NCBI GenBank assembly: GCA_025200525.1
Contig: CM045762.1
Span: 27,439,600 to 27,503,599 of the forward strand
Direction of reading: 5' to 3'
DNA length: 64,000 bases
Origin: Camellia lanceoleosa
Lineage: Eukaryota > Streptophyta > Magnoliopsida > Ericales > Theaceae
Position 1 is the stretch's first letter. The number at the start of each line of letters is the position of its first letter. Below are positions 48,871 through 60,900 of the stretch, piece by piece. A program made the position numbers and the translations under genes. Below the pieces are notes generated by a model. It saw only the letters and a list, made by a program, of their open reading frames with translations, was not told where the DNA came from and made no database searches.

Positions 48871-49511
48871 TTTCAGTAGCTTTCATTCCTCATGCTCACA
48901 AAGATGTTCGGGCCGTGCCCGCAGACTCTCAACTTCCTCATGGTTCTTGCTTTTCTGCCTCTCGAGGCCCATCTTCATTCTTGTTCCTCCAAAGAACAAT
49001 GCGGTTCTCAAAATGTTTCGTTCTTGAGCGAAATTCTTCAGACTGCGCCTCCCAAGCAATGTTATTCGATCCTCGCCCTTCCGCCACAAATGGTACAATA
49101 TCGGTGATCATCCAACCACCCGACGACTTGGCGACTCTCATCTTGAACCGCTTAATCGATGCATCCCCGATTCTGCTTTGTAGAATTGAAGGTTGGCGAA
49201 GTCCTCTTCCACCGATCAAATCATCCTCGCCGATTCAAGCTTGTCCCCGGATCATACACAACTCACCTCTTCCCAAGAACCCCATACTCAAATTAGATCG
49301 CTCATCGACAAGATATATCCACTCGGATCATAAGCTCGCCACCGAATTCTCAGATAGCTCCACCCTGACTCAACAGCCCGCTCTCCTCGAAGCTTGCCCT
49401 GCTCCATTCTCGGTGGTCACCACCTTTGGCTCAGTTGGGTTGAGGTGTCCAAGACGCACAAGTCAGTGCTGTCAGGAAGGACCACCTCTGGATTGGGTAA
49501 GTGGGAGGGAG

Positions 49512-51008
49512 TTATGTAGATACTGGGATCGTAAGATGCGCTCCCAGTGCGGATAAGGTTGACTCTTTTTGGGGGATCTTGGCTGTGTTTGGGAGTGGGT
49601 TGTTTGTGACGTTGGGTCCTTGAGGAGGTAGAATGATGTTCTTGTCAATGAGGTCCTGAATCTCATGACGCAGCCTGTAACATTGGTCGGTGTCATGACC
49701 ATGCTGCTGGTGGTATTGGCAATATTTGGCTGGGTTATGGGAAGGGGGGAGTGGATTCGGTAGAGGCCTCGGTTCCAAGGGTTTCAGGTGCTCCTTTCTG
49801 ACTAGAACCCCGAGGACTTTAGACAAAGGCATATAGAGTGGGGAGAAGGTTCGTTGACCCCTGGGTTGGTATCTTGGGGCTTGATTACTGCTCCCAGAGG
49901 CATCAGAAAAAGGTGTGGCCGCTGCGGACCTTGGTTGGGAAGGGGGATTGGTGGTGACCATTCCGACCTCTGAAGTTCTTGTATTGGCAGAGCCACTCGG
50001 GCCTGCATTGGTATTCCGATTAAATGTTCTTCGGGGCTGATCCCGATCTTGGTCAAACAGACCCTGTTTCATTGCATCCTCTATCTGCATCCCCATATCA
50101 TGCAGATCTGCGAAGGTGGGGAAAGGGATCAAAATCATCTTCTTCATTAATGCTGGCTGGAGATTGCGCACAATCATCCGAATTTGATCTCTATCAGTTG
50201 GCCTCAAGGTCATCATCGATGCCTTGGCTCTCCACCGGGTGACGTAAATCGTAAAAAGACTCTTTAGGCTCCTGCCTCGTCGCCTCGAGATCACGAGTCG
50301 TGACCTCGATTTGCGTGTTGTATGAATATTGTGCAAGGAAGGCCTCAGCCATCTCATCCCAGTTTGTTTTCACATCATCATCGAGTTTTGAGTACCAAGT
50401 GGATGCCACACCCGACAGGGTTCGACCGAACAAAGAAAGCTTTTGCGGTCGGGTTAGGCCCATTGGTCTTAAGACGTCCGAGAATAGCCAGAGGTGAACC
50501 ATAGGATCCTCAGACCCATCAAAGCGATCGATCTGGGGCATTTTAAATCTGTCAGGCAGAGTCACGGCCACATCAGTATAGCCGTCTTCAATATTTGGGA
50601 TGGCCTTCGCCCCTTGAGACTTCTTAAAGAGCTTCTCCAACTTGCTCAATTTCAGAGCTGTCTGGTCTACCTCGAACTCAAATGGAGAGTCCGTGCTTAG
50701 GGTAATGTTTTTGGACAACAGGTAGAAGCGGGCGAGCTGCTTGGATGACCTGTGTCCTCTTGAACGTTTGGGGGTTTGGCGTAATGTTCTGCTGATTCGG
50801 AGGGTATTCAGGCGCCTGGGCATTTTGAGGGTTTGAGGCATTCGCCAGCAGTAGTTGTTCGTAATGGGGCCCCGTGGAGGAGGAGCTCGATTTGAAGCAG
50901 ACGCCGCTGCTCATTGTAATCGGTGATCAACTCGCATGTTGGGCCATGACAATGCTCGTTGTGCAGAAAATTCCGCTGGCGGATAGCATCATCTTGCATT
51001 TGCTTCAT
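49512..51008 (-). pseudogene. gag: Gag of element B-2, two long overlapping open stretches
   Basis: Upstream stretch 50194-50841 (215 codons): NITLSTDSPFEFEVDQTA, MPQIDRFDGSEDPM, GVASTWYSKLDDDVKTNWDE, EAFLAQYSYNTQIEV. Downstream stretch 49512-50357 (281 codons): RPTDRDQIRMIVRNLQPALM, FPTFADLHDMGMQIEDAM, then a zinc knuckle KYCQYHQQHGHDTDQCYRL (about 49676-49728) and EIQDLIDKNIILPP. They are joined by one frameshift near 50.25-50.3 kb. The start is the ATG at 51006-51008. The copy is far cleaner than B-1. Confidence 0.8.
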
Positions 51009-52086
51009 GCTTTACCATCCGCGATCATCGCCTCTATTGTTGGGTTCTTGTTCCATTCAAAATCGCAAGGGTGTCTCTATAGCGAAATGGGAATCTCAAC
51101 CCGACTATCTGTCTCTAAAGTAGACCGGCCGTACCAATAATCTACGCTCGATGGATCAAGGTTTCTGTCTCCTTCTAAAACCGGGTAGTGAATGGAACAT
51201 CGGATGTCCGTCAACTAGATCCTCGGATCGGTTGAGTCGGCGACCTCGTGTCCAGATTGCTTGGGGTATCAACGGTTCGAAGCAATTGTGCTACAAATCC
51301 CTAGCAAAAGGATAAATAAAAGCGAAAAGAAATAAATAACCGTAAATAAAACGGCAAAGATAACTTACTTAAATTGAATACACCACACACACGGTATAAA
51401 ACGGGCAGCATAACGGCTTAAATTGAATACACCACACACAGTCGGGTATACAACAACGCACAGTTGGTAAGCTGGCTATACATCGCCTCAAATCTCGGGT
51501 CAATATTCTCAGATCATCGTTTCTGATAAACTGAATCTGATATCCGCAGACAACTGATTCTCAATCTCTGAATGATGCCCGCAGGCCTGATACCCAAACT
51601 GATAAACCGATGCCCGCAGGCCTGATGCCCAAACTCAACTGATACATGCATTCCCTGTAGAGACACACTCTAACAAGCACATAACAGATAAGTGAGAGCC
51701 AAAACACCCCTATGTTGGGGTAGGGTTTCCCTGCCCTATTTTGTCAAGAGCTAGGGTTTCACTACGCACACAGCGGCTTCAAACAACCTATATCGGGTAA
51801 GCAACCTGTCCTAGTTTGGAATGGTCACTATGGATCCGAATATGCACTAGGTCGAATGGTCAAAAAGGGTGCCCCGGTAAAACCGGGGTTTGTGTTCCCA
51901 TACTGGCAGAGCCCGTAACCGGCAAGCCTTATGGACATGCCTTGACAAGACAAGCCTCCAAAGAAACCGCCAGAATAGCAGATGGCAAACACGGTGTCCT
52001 AGGCGCACCAATGCAAATGCAATGCAAAGAAACACGCAAACATAGTCAAAAGCAGATATCATGAGTTCGAGTTAAGCTCTCTAAAT
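51009..52086 (-). other. 5' leader of element B-2
   Basis: Counterpart of 21161-22207 with the same doubled units (51340-51470) and gcaggcctgat words. No coding frame. Confidence 0.6.
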
Positions 52087-52103
52087 CCCCAGCAGAGTCG
52101 CCA
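52087..52103 (-). promoter_or_regulatory. Primer binding site of element B-2
   Basis: ccccagcagagtcgcca on the plus strand, identical to B-1, five bases from the LTR edge at 52109. Confidence 0.7.
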
Positions 52104-52108
52104 GAAAC

Positions 52109-55100
52109 TGTAACAACGCCCGCGGGGGACCTCGCCACAGCTCGGACTCGATTTTGTGTTGCGGTTCTCAATCTCGAACCAAAGAGTCCAAATCCGGCAA
52201 ATCGTTTTGAAGGAAAACAGATTTTTTGAAAAGAAGTGCCAAACATGGACTGCTTTGCCAGATAACAGAGTCGCCACCTAAATATTTTAAAATGGGAAAT
52301 TTAGGAAACCACGACTCGTGCCGAAAGGCCACGTGTCCGTCATCACCAAAGTTGGCTCGGAACTTGGGTACGATTAGGGAAGGTCACATCGTGAGCATTC
52401 TCTCGCCGGCCAAAGACCGCCTCTACTAACCATGATATCGATTTTGAAAACATTGTATGCTCTTATTAGATTATTAGCCTAGGATTACTATGTGATGCTC
52501 GCAAAGAAACAAGTATAGATGGGCGCTCGAATTGGAACAAAACATTTCATGTTTGTTTGTTTGAAAATGGTTTGCTACCCGCAGGTAGGCTTAAAATGTA
52601 GATTTTGCCACAATCTAGTGGGCTTAACAAACAATTGACGAATTGCTCCAATTCAGATAACTCAACCTCCACCCACAGGCATTCAAGGCAGTTATATCAC
52701 ATAAGCACGTAGCCTCATGGTAAGCATGCTATCATGGCAACACTCACACGCATGCAAGGATGCTAAAGCATAACCACTTACCGAGTACTCCAAGCCAAAA
52801 CAGAAAGCTTATTAGAAATCATGCATGATCCTAAGTATACTGAAATGCCTAATGTAACACATACAAAATGCAACTATAGCAGGCTCGGCTATTCTAAACA
52901 TGGCATATGATGATGCTACAGCTAACATGTATTCAACTTAGAATTGAAATACAATGCAGTTTGTATGATGTGCCGAGCCCGATGCATGTAAAACAGATGA
53001 ATGAATGCAAACATGCTATCATATCAGATGCTAATTGAAATATGCCCTATATCTAACCATAAAAGCGGGTAAATAAAAGGGAGAAAGAAATGGAGGTTGG
53101 AAGACATACATCACTCACACACCCTTATTACAACATTGCCCTCGTCAGAGGGTCCTAATAAATAATAATACATCTTAATAAAAGAATATACAACCGAATA
53201 ATACAAATTCTAATTAATTAACAAATTAATTACAAAAGAATTGAATGGCGTGCAAGCCGTGGACCGCCGCTTCAGTGAATAGTATATCTTCGCTGGCGCA
53301 GAAATCCACCGATGCCCCGATTAGCCTCGCTTGCGCTTTTCTCGAATTGCGTGCGATTCTAAAGTCGATAATTCTTCATTTTTGCCGCAACGGAGAGCAG
53401 AAGGGCATAGCAATGTATTTCACAAATATATGCATGTCTCGATCCTCGCGCCACCAATCACGCATATCGATGCATGATGGCCGAGGAGCAGATTTGCACA
53501 ACTCAATATTGGGATGAATACACATGAATGCTACGAAAAATGGGATGTCTCGAAATGCGTGCCCACGGGCACGCAAATCGAGGCGATAATGAAAGATGAA
53601 AATCGGATAAAACCGGCAGTGCGCGTGCTCACAGCGCGCAAACCGAGGCGATGCCGAAAGATGAAAATCGAATAAAACCGGTGCCTCGGGCGCGTGCTAC
53701 AGCGCGCAAACCGAGACGATGATGAAAGATGAAGGTCGGATAAAACCGGCAGTGCCTCGAAGCGCGTGCCCACAGCGCCGCAAACCGAGGCGGCGATGAA
53801 AGATGAAAGTCGGATAAATGGCAGTGCCTCGTGCGCGTGCCCACAGCGCGCAAAACCGAGGCGGCGATGAAAGATGAAGGTCGGATAAAACCGGTGCCTC
53901 GGGCGCGTGCCACAGCGCGCAAACCGAGGCGATGATGAAAGATGAAGGTCGGATAAAACCGGCGTTTCGGGCGCGTGCCCACAGCGCCGCAAATCGAGGC
54001 GGCGATGAAAGATGAAAAGTCGGATAAAAGCCGAAGGCGCGTGCCGAAGCGCGCAAACCGAGGCGATGATGAAAGATGAAGGTCGGATAAAACCGAAGTG
54101 CCTCGAAGTGCGTGCCCACAGGCGCGCAAACCGAGGCGATGATGAAATGCAAAGAAATGGCATACGGAATGCCGAAATGGACTTACACCAACATGGGAGA
54201 GCCTCAGCTCACTCACATAGGAGGCCGTCGGATAAAATGAGCTGCCTCGAAATGCGTGCACTCGGGCACGCAAACCGAGGCAATGGCATACGAGCATGAA
54301 AATGCAAATTGGGCTTACGCCAACATGAGAGGGCCTCAACCACAGTCACATAGGCTGCCGTCGGATAAAATGAGTCGCCGAAATCGTGCACTCGCACGCA
54401 AACGCAAACCGAGGCGATGATATACACAATGCCATGACATGGAAAATGTAGATTGGGCTTATACCAACATGAGAGGGCCTCAGCCACACTCACATGGGAT
54501 GCCGAAATGATAAGAATGGGGTGCCTCGAAATGCGTGCCCATTGGCACGCAAACCGAGGCAATGCAAAAATGATACGAATGGCACGGGAAATGATATGCG
54601 AGCATGGTAATGGAATTTCAGCACCTAAATAAAGGGGAAAACAGCCCCGAAACAAATCGAAATGACACCCGAAGCATGCATTCATCCCGAAAGTGTGAAA
54701 TTAAGCCCCGAAATGGCCTATAGCCATGCTGTGCATGCAAGATATGATCATGGCAGCAAGAACAGTAGCAAGGCAGTCCCAAATATGGCATTTTTTCAGT
54801 ACAAAACATGGCCAAATTAATAGCACAGATATGGCAACATTAGCATGCAAAAATACGGTAAAAGGGGGGGATTACAAAGCAAGTGATATCTACAATGCTC
54901 AAACCCAAAAACTCAGTTCTACAACTTTAAAGAAGGGCCAAAAATATGCACATATTCAGTTTATGGAAACCCCAAAATCAGAATAAAAACATGCTAGAAA
55001 TTCCATGCAAAATAGGCTCAAAATAGGCTATATCATGAGACTTGCCAAACCATGCACCAAACAGCAAACTTTTCTTCATGAAACATGTAAAGGGGGTCAA

Positions 55101-56091
55101 AATAAGACCCATTTCAGTTCTGACCAAAGGCCAAAACCAAAAGCACAAGAGGCTACAAAACATGCAAGAATACGGTAAATTTGATGGATTTCAAAGGAAG
55201 TACCAAAAATATACACCAAATGGCTTAAGGTCCTCAACATAACATGAAGAGGAGACAAAAAAAAGGCTATTTCTAAGCCTGATGAAGGCTGAAATCCGGA
55301 GCCAAGTAAGCCTAACAAAGCATGCAAGAATTAGGGCCTAAAGTGAATTTCCAAGAGAGGTGGTATATAGAATGGCCAAAAGAGGTTGAGCCCTTCTAAA
55401 ATGTTGTAGAGGGGCTCAAAATAAGCACAAAACCAGTAGGGGTCGGAGCCCCAAAAACAAATGCAAATAGGCCAAAACTAGCATGCAAATTGGTGACATA
55501 CAAGATGGATATTGAAGGAAGTGTATCATGGAGACACCAAATGAAGTTGAGCCCTTCTACAAAGTTGTAGAGGGGCTCAAAACAAGCACAAAATCAGTAG
55601 GGGTCGGAGCCCTAATTCTCAACCAAATAGAGTATAGAAATGAATCAAGAAAAAGCCCTAAAAGTTGGTTTTGAGGACTTACCCTTGAAGACTTGTCTTT
55701 CTTTGATTCTTGGCTCTGATTTGTAGCTTCTCAACCTCTGAAATTCACTTCCTAGCTGCTGGAATGGTAGTAAGGAAGATGAGGCTAGGTGTTGATGAAG
55801 GAATGGCCTTGACACTTGAAGCTTTTTTGGAGTTTAAAGCTTTGGAAATGGAGGATTTTGGAGGGGTGATCTTGAGACAAGTTTTTCCAACCTTGAAGAG
55901 GAGGAGGGCCTTCAAATAGGCAAGAAATGGGGTGTAAAAGGAGGAAAGCACCCAATCTTTCCCTCTGAATATCCCGGATGCCGGATATGTTGGAAGATAT
56001 CCCACACCGACAGTCAGAAGCAAGAATCGCCGGCCAGTAATTTGGGAGGTGGTTGCCACCACCCCACCGGTCGGCCACCACCCAAATTTAG
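52109..56091 (-). repeat. Right B LTR, inner (U5-side) piece
   Basis: About 3.98 kb, the counterpart of 22230-26183, with the palindromic tandem repeat, nested palindrome (54522-54561) and two stem-loops (55388-55417, 55549-55578). It ends aatttag at the solo A LTR. Confidence 0.85.
53540..54150. repeat. Tandem repeat of about 69 bp with a palindromic core (right B LTR)
   Basis: Nine units, marked by aaaccgaggcg at about 69-bp spacing, then three more at roughly 130-150 bp spacing up to 54561. Confidence 0.8.
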
Positions 56092-58502
56092 TGTAATAAC
56101 CCTCGCATCGATTCTTGAATAACCACCGAATTAGATCTCGATCAGCGATAAACCGAATCGCTAATGGTGATAAGTGAATTGGATGAACCTCGAACAAACC
56201 GAATGAAATCGAAACCTAAATGAATGAGTTTGTCTATTTAATTACATATTGTATCTGTTGACTTGAATGATTATCTGTTTGCATTGTATGTTTAAATTGC
56301 TAATTGAAGGCCTTATCGGACGAATTAGAAACCGTTGAAGTATTGGAATCAAGATAATATTTGTGATTTTATGGTATTTTTATCGAAAATTGATTAGGAA
56401 TGATTAAATTAGACTAAATCGAGTTGATTGAGAACTTGGGTTTAATTACCAATGAACCACTTAGTGGACCCTTTTGTTTATTCATTATTGGTGCCTCATA
56501 CTTGATCAAAACAATTCTTCATCGCCCTATTCTTGTATCTAACCGACCAAGAGAGTAGAGAGTGAGAGGCTTGGAGTGAAATCAACACACTCTTGAAGAA
56601 CTTGTAGAAATTGATAGAGACTTGGCCTAATCTAGTTTCCACACCTTGAATTGGCACTCTAGGTAAGGAAATCACCATCTTCTTGTTGTTCTTGAGCTTG
56701 ATATTACATGTTTCATGCCCAAATAGAGAGCTAGGCCATGTTTTAGTGTAATCTAGATGAATTGGAGCTCCATTGTTACATGCATGTTGAGTTTAGTGAG
56801 TTTGGAGTTGAATTCTTGGCTAATTGTCACATGCATGCTCATGTTCATGTATTAATCCATGTTTTCGTGTTGTTTTCAAAGATTGGGGCCCAACAGAGCA
56901 AGATTTAAAGCTTGTAAATGGTTTGAAACCCATGCATTGCATGTTTACAAAGTGTTCTTGAATTGTTCTTGAAAATGGTTTGAATAGACTCACCTTTGGG
57001 GCTTAAATTCTCAAATTGGCTTTTGAAACTTGTTATTTATTGAGTTGGGATGTATTCCTGAATTTGGGCCCAAGAGGTCGAGTTTTGAGTGTTGGAACAC
57101 TTGGTTTGAGCTTGGAAGGCAAATGGAAATTCAGTTGGCTTCTTCCTTCAGCGAAAATTCTCGCTCGGCGACCAAGGTTTCCTCGAGCTACGCCGGCGAG
57201 ATATTGGTGGCTCGGCGTAAAATCGAACATCGATTACTTTTCTTGTTTCATCGGACGCTCGGCGAAGGAAGGCTCGCTCGGCGAACCCTTTGATTTTGGA
57301 AGCTTCGCTCGGCGAGCATCGGCGAGCATCGCGTAAAAATTGAGCATCGATATTTTCTTTGTTTCATCGAGCGCTTCGGCGAAGGATTGTTCGCTCGGCG
57401 AAGCCTTTGATTTTGCAAACTCGCTCGGCGAAGGAAGGCTCGCTCGGCGAGACCCTGTTTTCAACTTTTGAAAAGTGCCTTCCAAGCGTATTTTGCATCC
57501 TCATCTCATCCTAGGCATTCTTAGGCCTAGTTTAATGCATCTTAATGAGGATTTAGACATAGAACCACACCGAGGGAATTTAGAGATTTAATTATCATCC
57601 TTTCCAAGCTGTAAACTTAGTGTGTGTTCTATTGATTATTATTTAGGGTTGACTCGGGGGGCGCTCTAGCTCTTGATAGCCCAATCACTTTGTGAGTAAC
57701 AGATGTGTAAAGATATGTTCAAAATGGTTATCTTTTGAATCTTGTTTTAGCTGTTCTTGAATCGATATTATTCTTGAATGAATGTATGTCCTATTTCTGA
57801 ATCTGTATTGTGGCATCCTTAGCACCTCTGTTATTATCGTATTCTGAGCTCTGTCGGTTTCCTTGTGGAACCATCTCATTCTTGAATGATTGGCCATCAT
57901 TCTTGTTGGGTCTCTTAAGGCCGGTCCTTTTGGACCCTCTTGTTTTAGGCTATTGGATGTACCACATATGGTGATTGATTGAAATCTTGAAAAGCTGAAA
58001 CTCTTGTTTAATGAATTGATTTCATTTCTTGCAGGACATTCATTCATAACATCTTTACGCTTTATGTTATTCACTTGGGCTTTAGCTCCTTTGTTATATA
58101 TATATGTAGGTTCTCGGCCGCCAGACCAAGCTAGGGCGTGGGATTGGTCCCCGATTTTGTCGGCCGACCTATGTGCCTCCTTTGTGAGGTTCGAGACGCC
58201 ATGCCATGGCTTGGGGTGTTTTGTGTCCCCACTAGTCTCCTCTTGTTTTGTCTTGTTATTGAGGATTGAGTTCCGTCTTGAATGTCTGTAATGATTGTAT
58301 ATCTTGTCTTGGTCAGAATGCATAAATGTATGAAAAATGTTTTTGACATCTGATTTTCCTGACTCAATGGACACTAGTTATTTCTTGTATTGGCTTCCGC
58401 CAGCCATACTCGATTGATTGTATTCTTTTGTTAGGCCTTTGGTAATCTCGGATTCTTGGCGATTCTGATACTAAACCCATAGGGCGGGTTTGGGTCGTGA
58501 CA
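56092..58502 (+). repeat. Solo LTR of element A in the right B LTR
   Basis: 2.41 kb, TGTAATAACC to GTGACA, with no A internal sequence on either side; B LTR sequence resumes at once on both flanks at the same joint as A-2. It probably arose by recombination between the two A LTRs. Many positions that read actg or atcg elsewhere read cttg here. Confidence 0.85.
58094..58108 (+). promoter_or_regulatory. TATA box of the solo A LTR
   Basis: ttatatatatatgta as in the other A LTRs. Confidence 0.55.
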
Positions 58503-59796
58503 CTAGCCGAGGCCACCTCAAAAACCAACTTCAAAATTTCGGCCGACCATCATACAAGAGTGTCCTCCCAGCGTGTAGGATAAGGCCCCGGGGTTGAATC
58601 GCAACACCGAACCGGAAGTCACAACATAGAACTTGAAAAAGGCTCAAAAGCTGAAATGCACCATTTCGGCCGACCACCATACCAAAGTGTCCTCCCAGAT
58701 GTGTAGAGCAAGGATCCAAGGTTGGAATTTGGCAACATTGAACCAAGAGCCACAACATAGAGCTTGAAGGAGGCCCAAAATGAACTTCATAATTTCGGCC
58801 GACCAAGTATACCAAAGGGTCCTTCGGATGTCACGATCACAGATATGTAACTTTGGTTGGAAGAAAATACCCCCAAGGTGTTCAACATTGGCGGAAGTGA
58901 GCAAAAGCAGGCTCGGAGGAGCGAAACCGTTATCTGGGATAATTGCTGGCCTCCCCAAAGTGATCTTTTCGATGTTGAAACAGAGGTACCGCCAAGTTTG
59001 AACAAAACTAATGAGAAATGAACGCCGGAGCCAAAAGCGAGCAATTCGGGATCCCGAAAATGAGCTCAGTGCTGGGAAGTGGTATTCAGCCGAAGTGGGT
59101 ATCTGCGACCCAGTGTCCTTGAATGACAAAACAGAGGTCCCCGCCAAAAATCGAGAAAACCGATGCCAAATGAATGCTCGGGACCAAAAGCAAGGCGATT
59201 TGGGGTCCAAACGATTCTGAGCACCGAAAGTGGCATCTGACCCACGAGTGGGCATCGAGGCTGGGGTTCCTCGGAATGTTAAAACAGAGGTCTCCGCCAA
59301 AACCGGAGAAAGCGGATGCGAAATGAATGCTCGGGGCCCAAATCACGCATTCGGGGTCCCGAAAATGGGTCATGGGCACCGAAGTGGTGTTCGTCGAAGT
59401 GGGCATCGAGGGCCCAGTGTTCCTCGGAACATTAAAGCAGGTCTCGCCAAAACCGGAGAAGTCGGAGATGGTTGGGCGGTCCGGAAGCCGAGGCAATGAC
59501 TGACGGCTCAAAACCGGAACCGGGCTCCGAAATGGGCAACAAGGCCTCCGACCACGAAAAAGTAGCTCACGACCACCGGAGATAGTCTCTGAGACCACTC
59601 CTTCCCTCGGGAAAGAAAAGCAGAGAAAACCGAGTGCGGTTCGCAAACCGAGACAAGGTAGAGAAGAGGGTTGGAAGTCCGGCGCAGTATGCGGCCACGA
59701 CTCTGAGACTTCTGAACGAGCACAGTATGCAACATCACCGAGCGCTCAACCGGTGACGTCTGAGTCTTAAGGTCGGTCAAAAATGGGATGTCTACA
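58503..59796 (-). repeat. Right B LTR, outer (U3-side) piece and right edge of the array
   Basis: Same 1.29-kb piece as 5998-7253 and 35694-36968, ending tctaca at 59796. Here it is followed by unrelated DNA instead of B internal sequence, so 59796/59797 is the insertion edge of the B array. Confidence 0.85.
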
Positions 59797-60034
59797 GAAG
59801 TTAGCCCAAGTAAAGGAGTAAACCGAGTAGAAAAGTAAATTCTGAATTATACCCTTGTCATGGACTTGACATTTGATTTCACAAGCCGGGTGTCGGGAAG
59901 ATGATCGCTTTCGGTCACATTGCTCGACAGTAGCAATGCCTTTGATAAATCAAAAGCCAAGAGGTGCTCCTTGTCCCATCCTTGATATATGCGGTGACCG
60001 GGATCTCTTTACCTCGGTATTTAAACTCCAGCTT
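59797..60034. other. Right flank of the array
   Basis: No feature beyond a possible continuation of the minus-strand frame below after its stop (FKYRGKEIPVTAYIKDG near 59970-60030). Confidence 0.4.
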
Positions 60035-60900
60035 CTATGGAGGAGTGGGCTTAGCATCTTGCACTGGTTGCTCAGTGCTTAGCTCGGCCACGGGCTCGGC
60101 AGAGGGGTTAGCTGACCGGGCCCACTTGCCAGCACGACGAGAATCAGCTGGTGGAACGACCATGGAGGCTAGGGCGATCACGATCCCTAAGCTCTGGCTG
60201 ACACTAGGAACAGGTGGCTGCTCGCTTGGAAACTCGGCAGAAGTGGCGGTGATTAGATTCTTAATCCGGCTCCTTTTTGCTATGTCTTCTTCTTCGGTTA
60301 ATCTGATTAAGGGCATGTCTGGCAAAGTTGGGTCAAGTGGAGGTGAAGGAGCCTGGAGAAAATCTGTAACCTTGCTTTTACGGGGAGCTGAATAATGATA
60401 GTTGGGACGTAATCGAATAACTCGTGGCAATCTCAGTGCCGGTATCTCAGCACAGTCCTGATTGACTCTTCGTTCGGATATTGGTAGCTTGTAATTCTTC
60501 GATAGCTGTAAAAGGAAAACAATTAGCGTGGCGTAATTAATATTGACGAAATAAATCAGACAAAATAGATGGGCTTACTAGAATAACCGAAGTTCTTGCA
60601 GATGTACCAACCGGGCACGTCAGCCGTTTCATAGTTACCGAACATCCAGAAGAAATCATCATTGTGCATGTCCTTGTCTGGCGTGCTAGTCACTAATCGT
60701 TTCCTGCCAGGTCGTATTTTCAAATAGTAGTTGAAACCGCCTTTTGTTCGACCGAGCGTGTATTGATGCAAGACCTCGGGCAGGCCCAAATTTAAACCAA
60801 GCCGATGGTTCAACTCGGCCATGTCGTTTATAATTCTGAAGGTGTTAGTGGATACTTGTGTTGGAGCGAGTCCGGTTCTTCTCAGGACCTTGTATATCAA
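60035..60900 (-). pseudogene. Gypsy-type transposon N-terminal protein, two open pieces with a probable intron
   Basis: Piece 1 (60556-60900, 114 codons): RIINDMAELNHRLGLNLGLP, HQYTLGRTKGGFNYYLKI, DDFFWMFGNYETADVPGWY. This resembles the 'putative gypsy type transposon' N-terminal domain (PF04195 style), judged by eye only. Piece 2 (60035-60430, 131 codons) is Pro/Ser-rich (SPPLDPTLPDMPLIRL). Between them on the minus strand are a gtaagc donor and a ttttacag acceptor, but the frames do not join exactly, so a base error or another splice site must be assumed. It could be gag of a truncated element or an antisense extra ORF of the element whose LTR follows. Confidence 0.5.
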
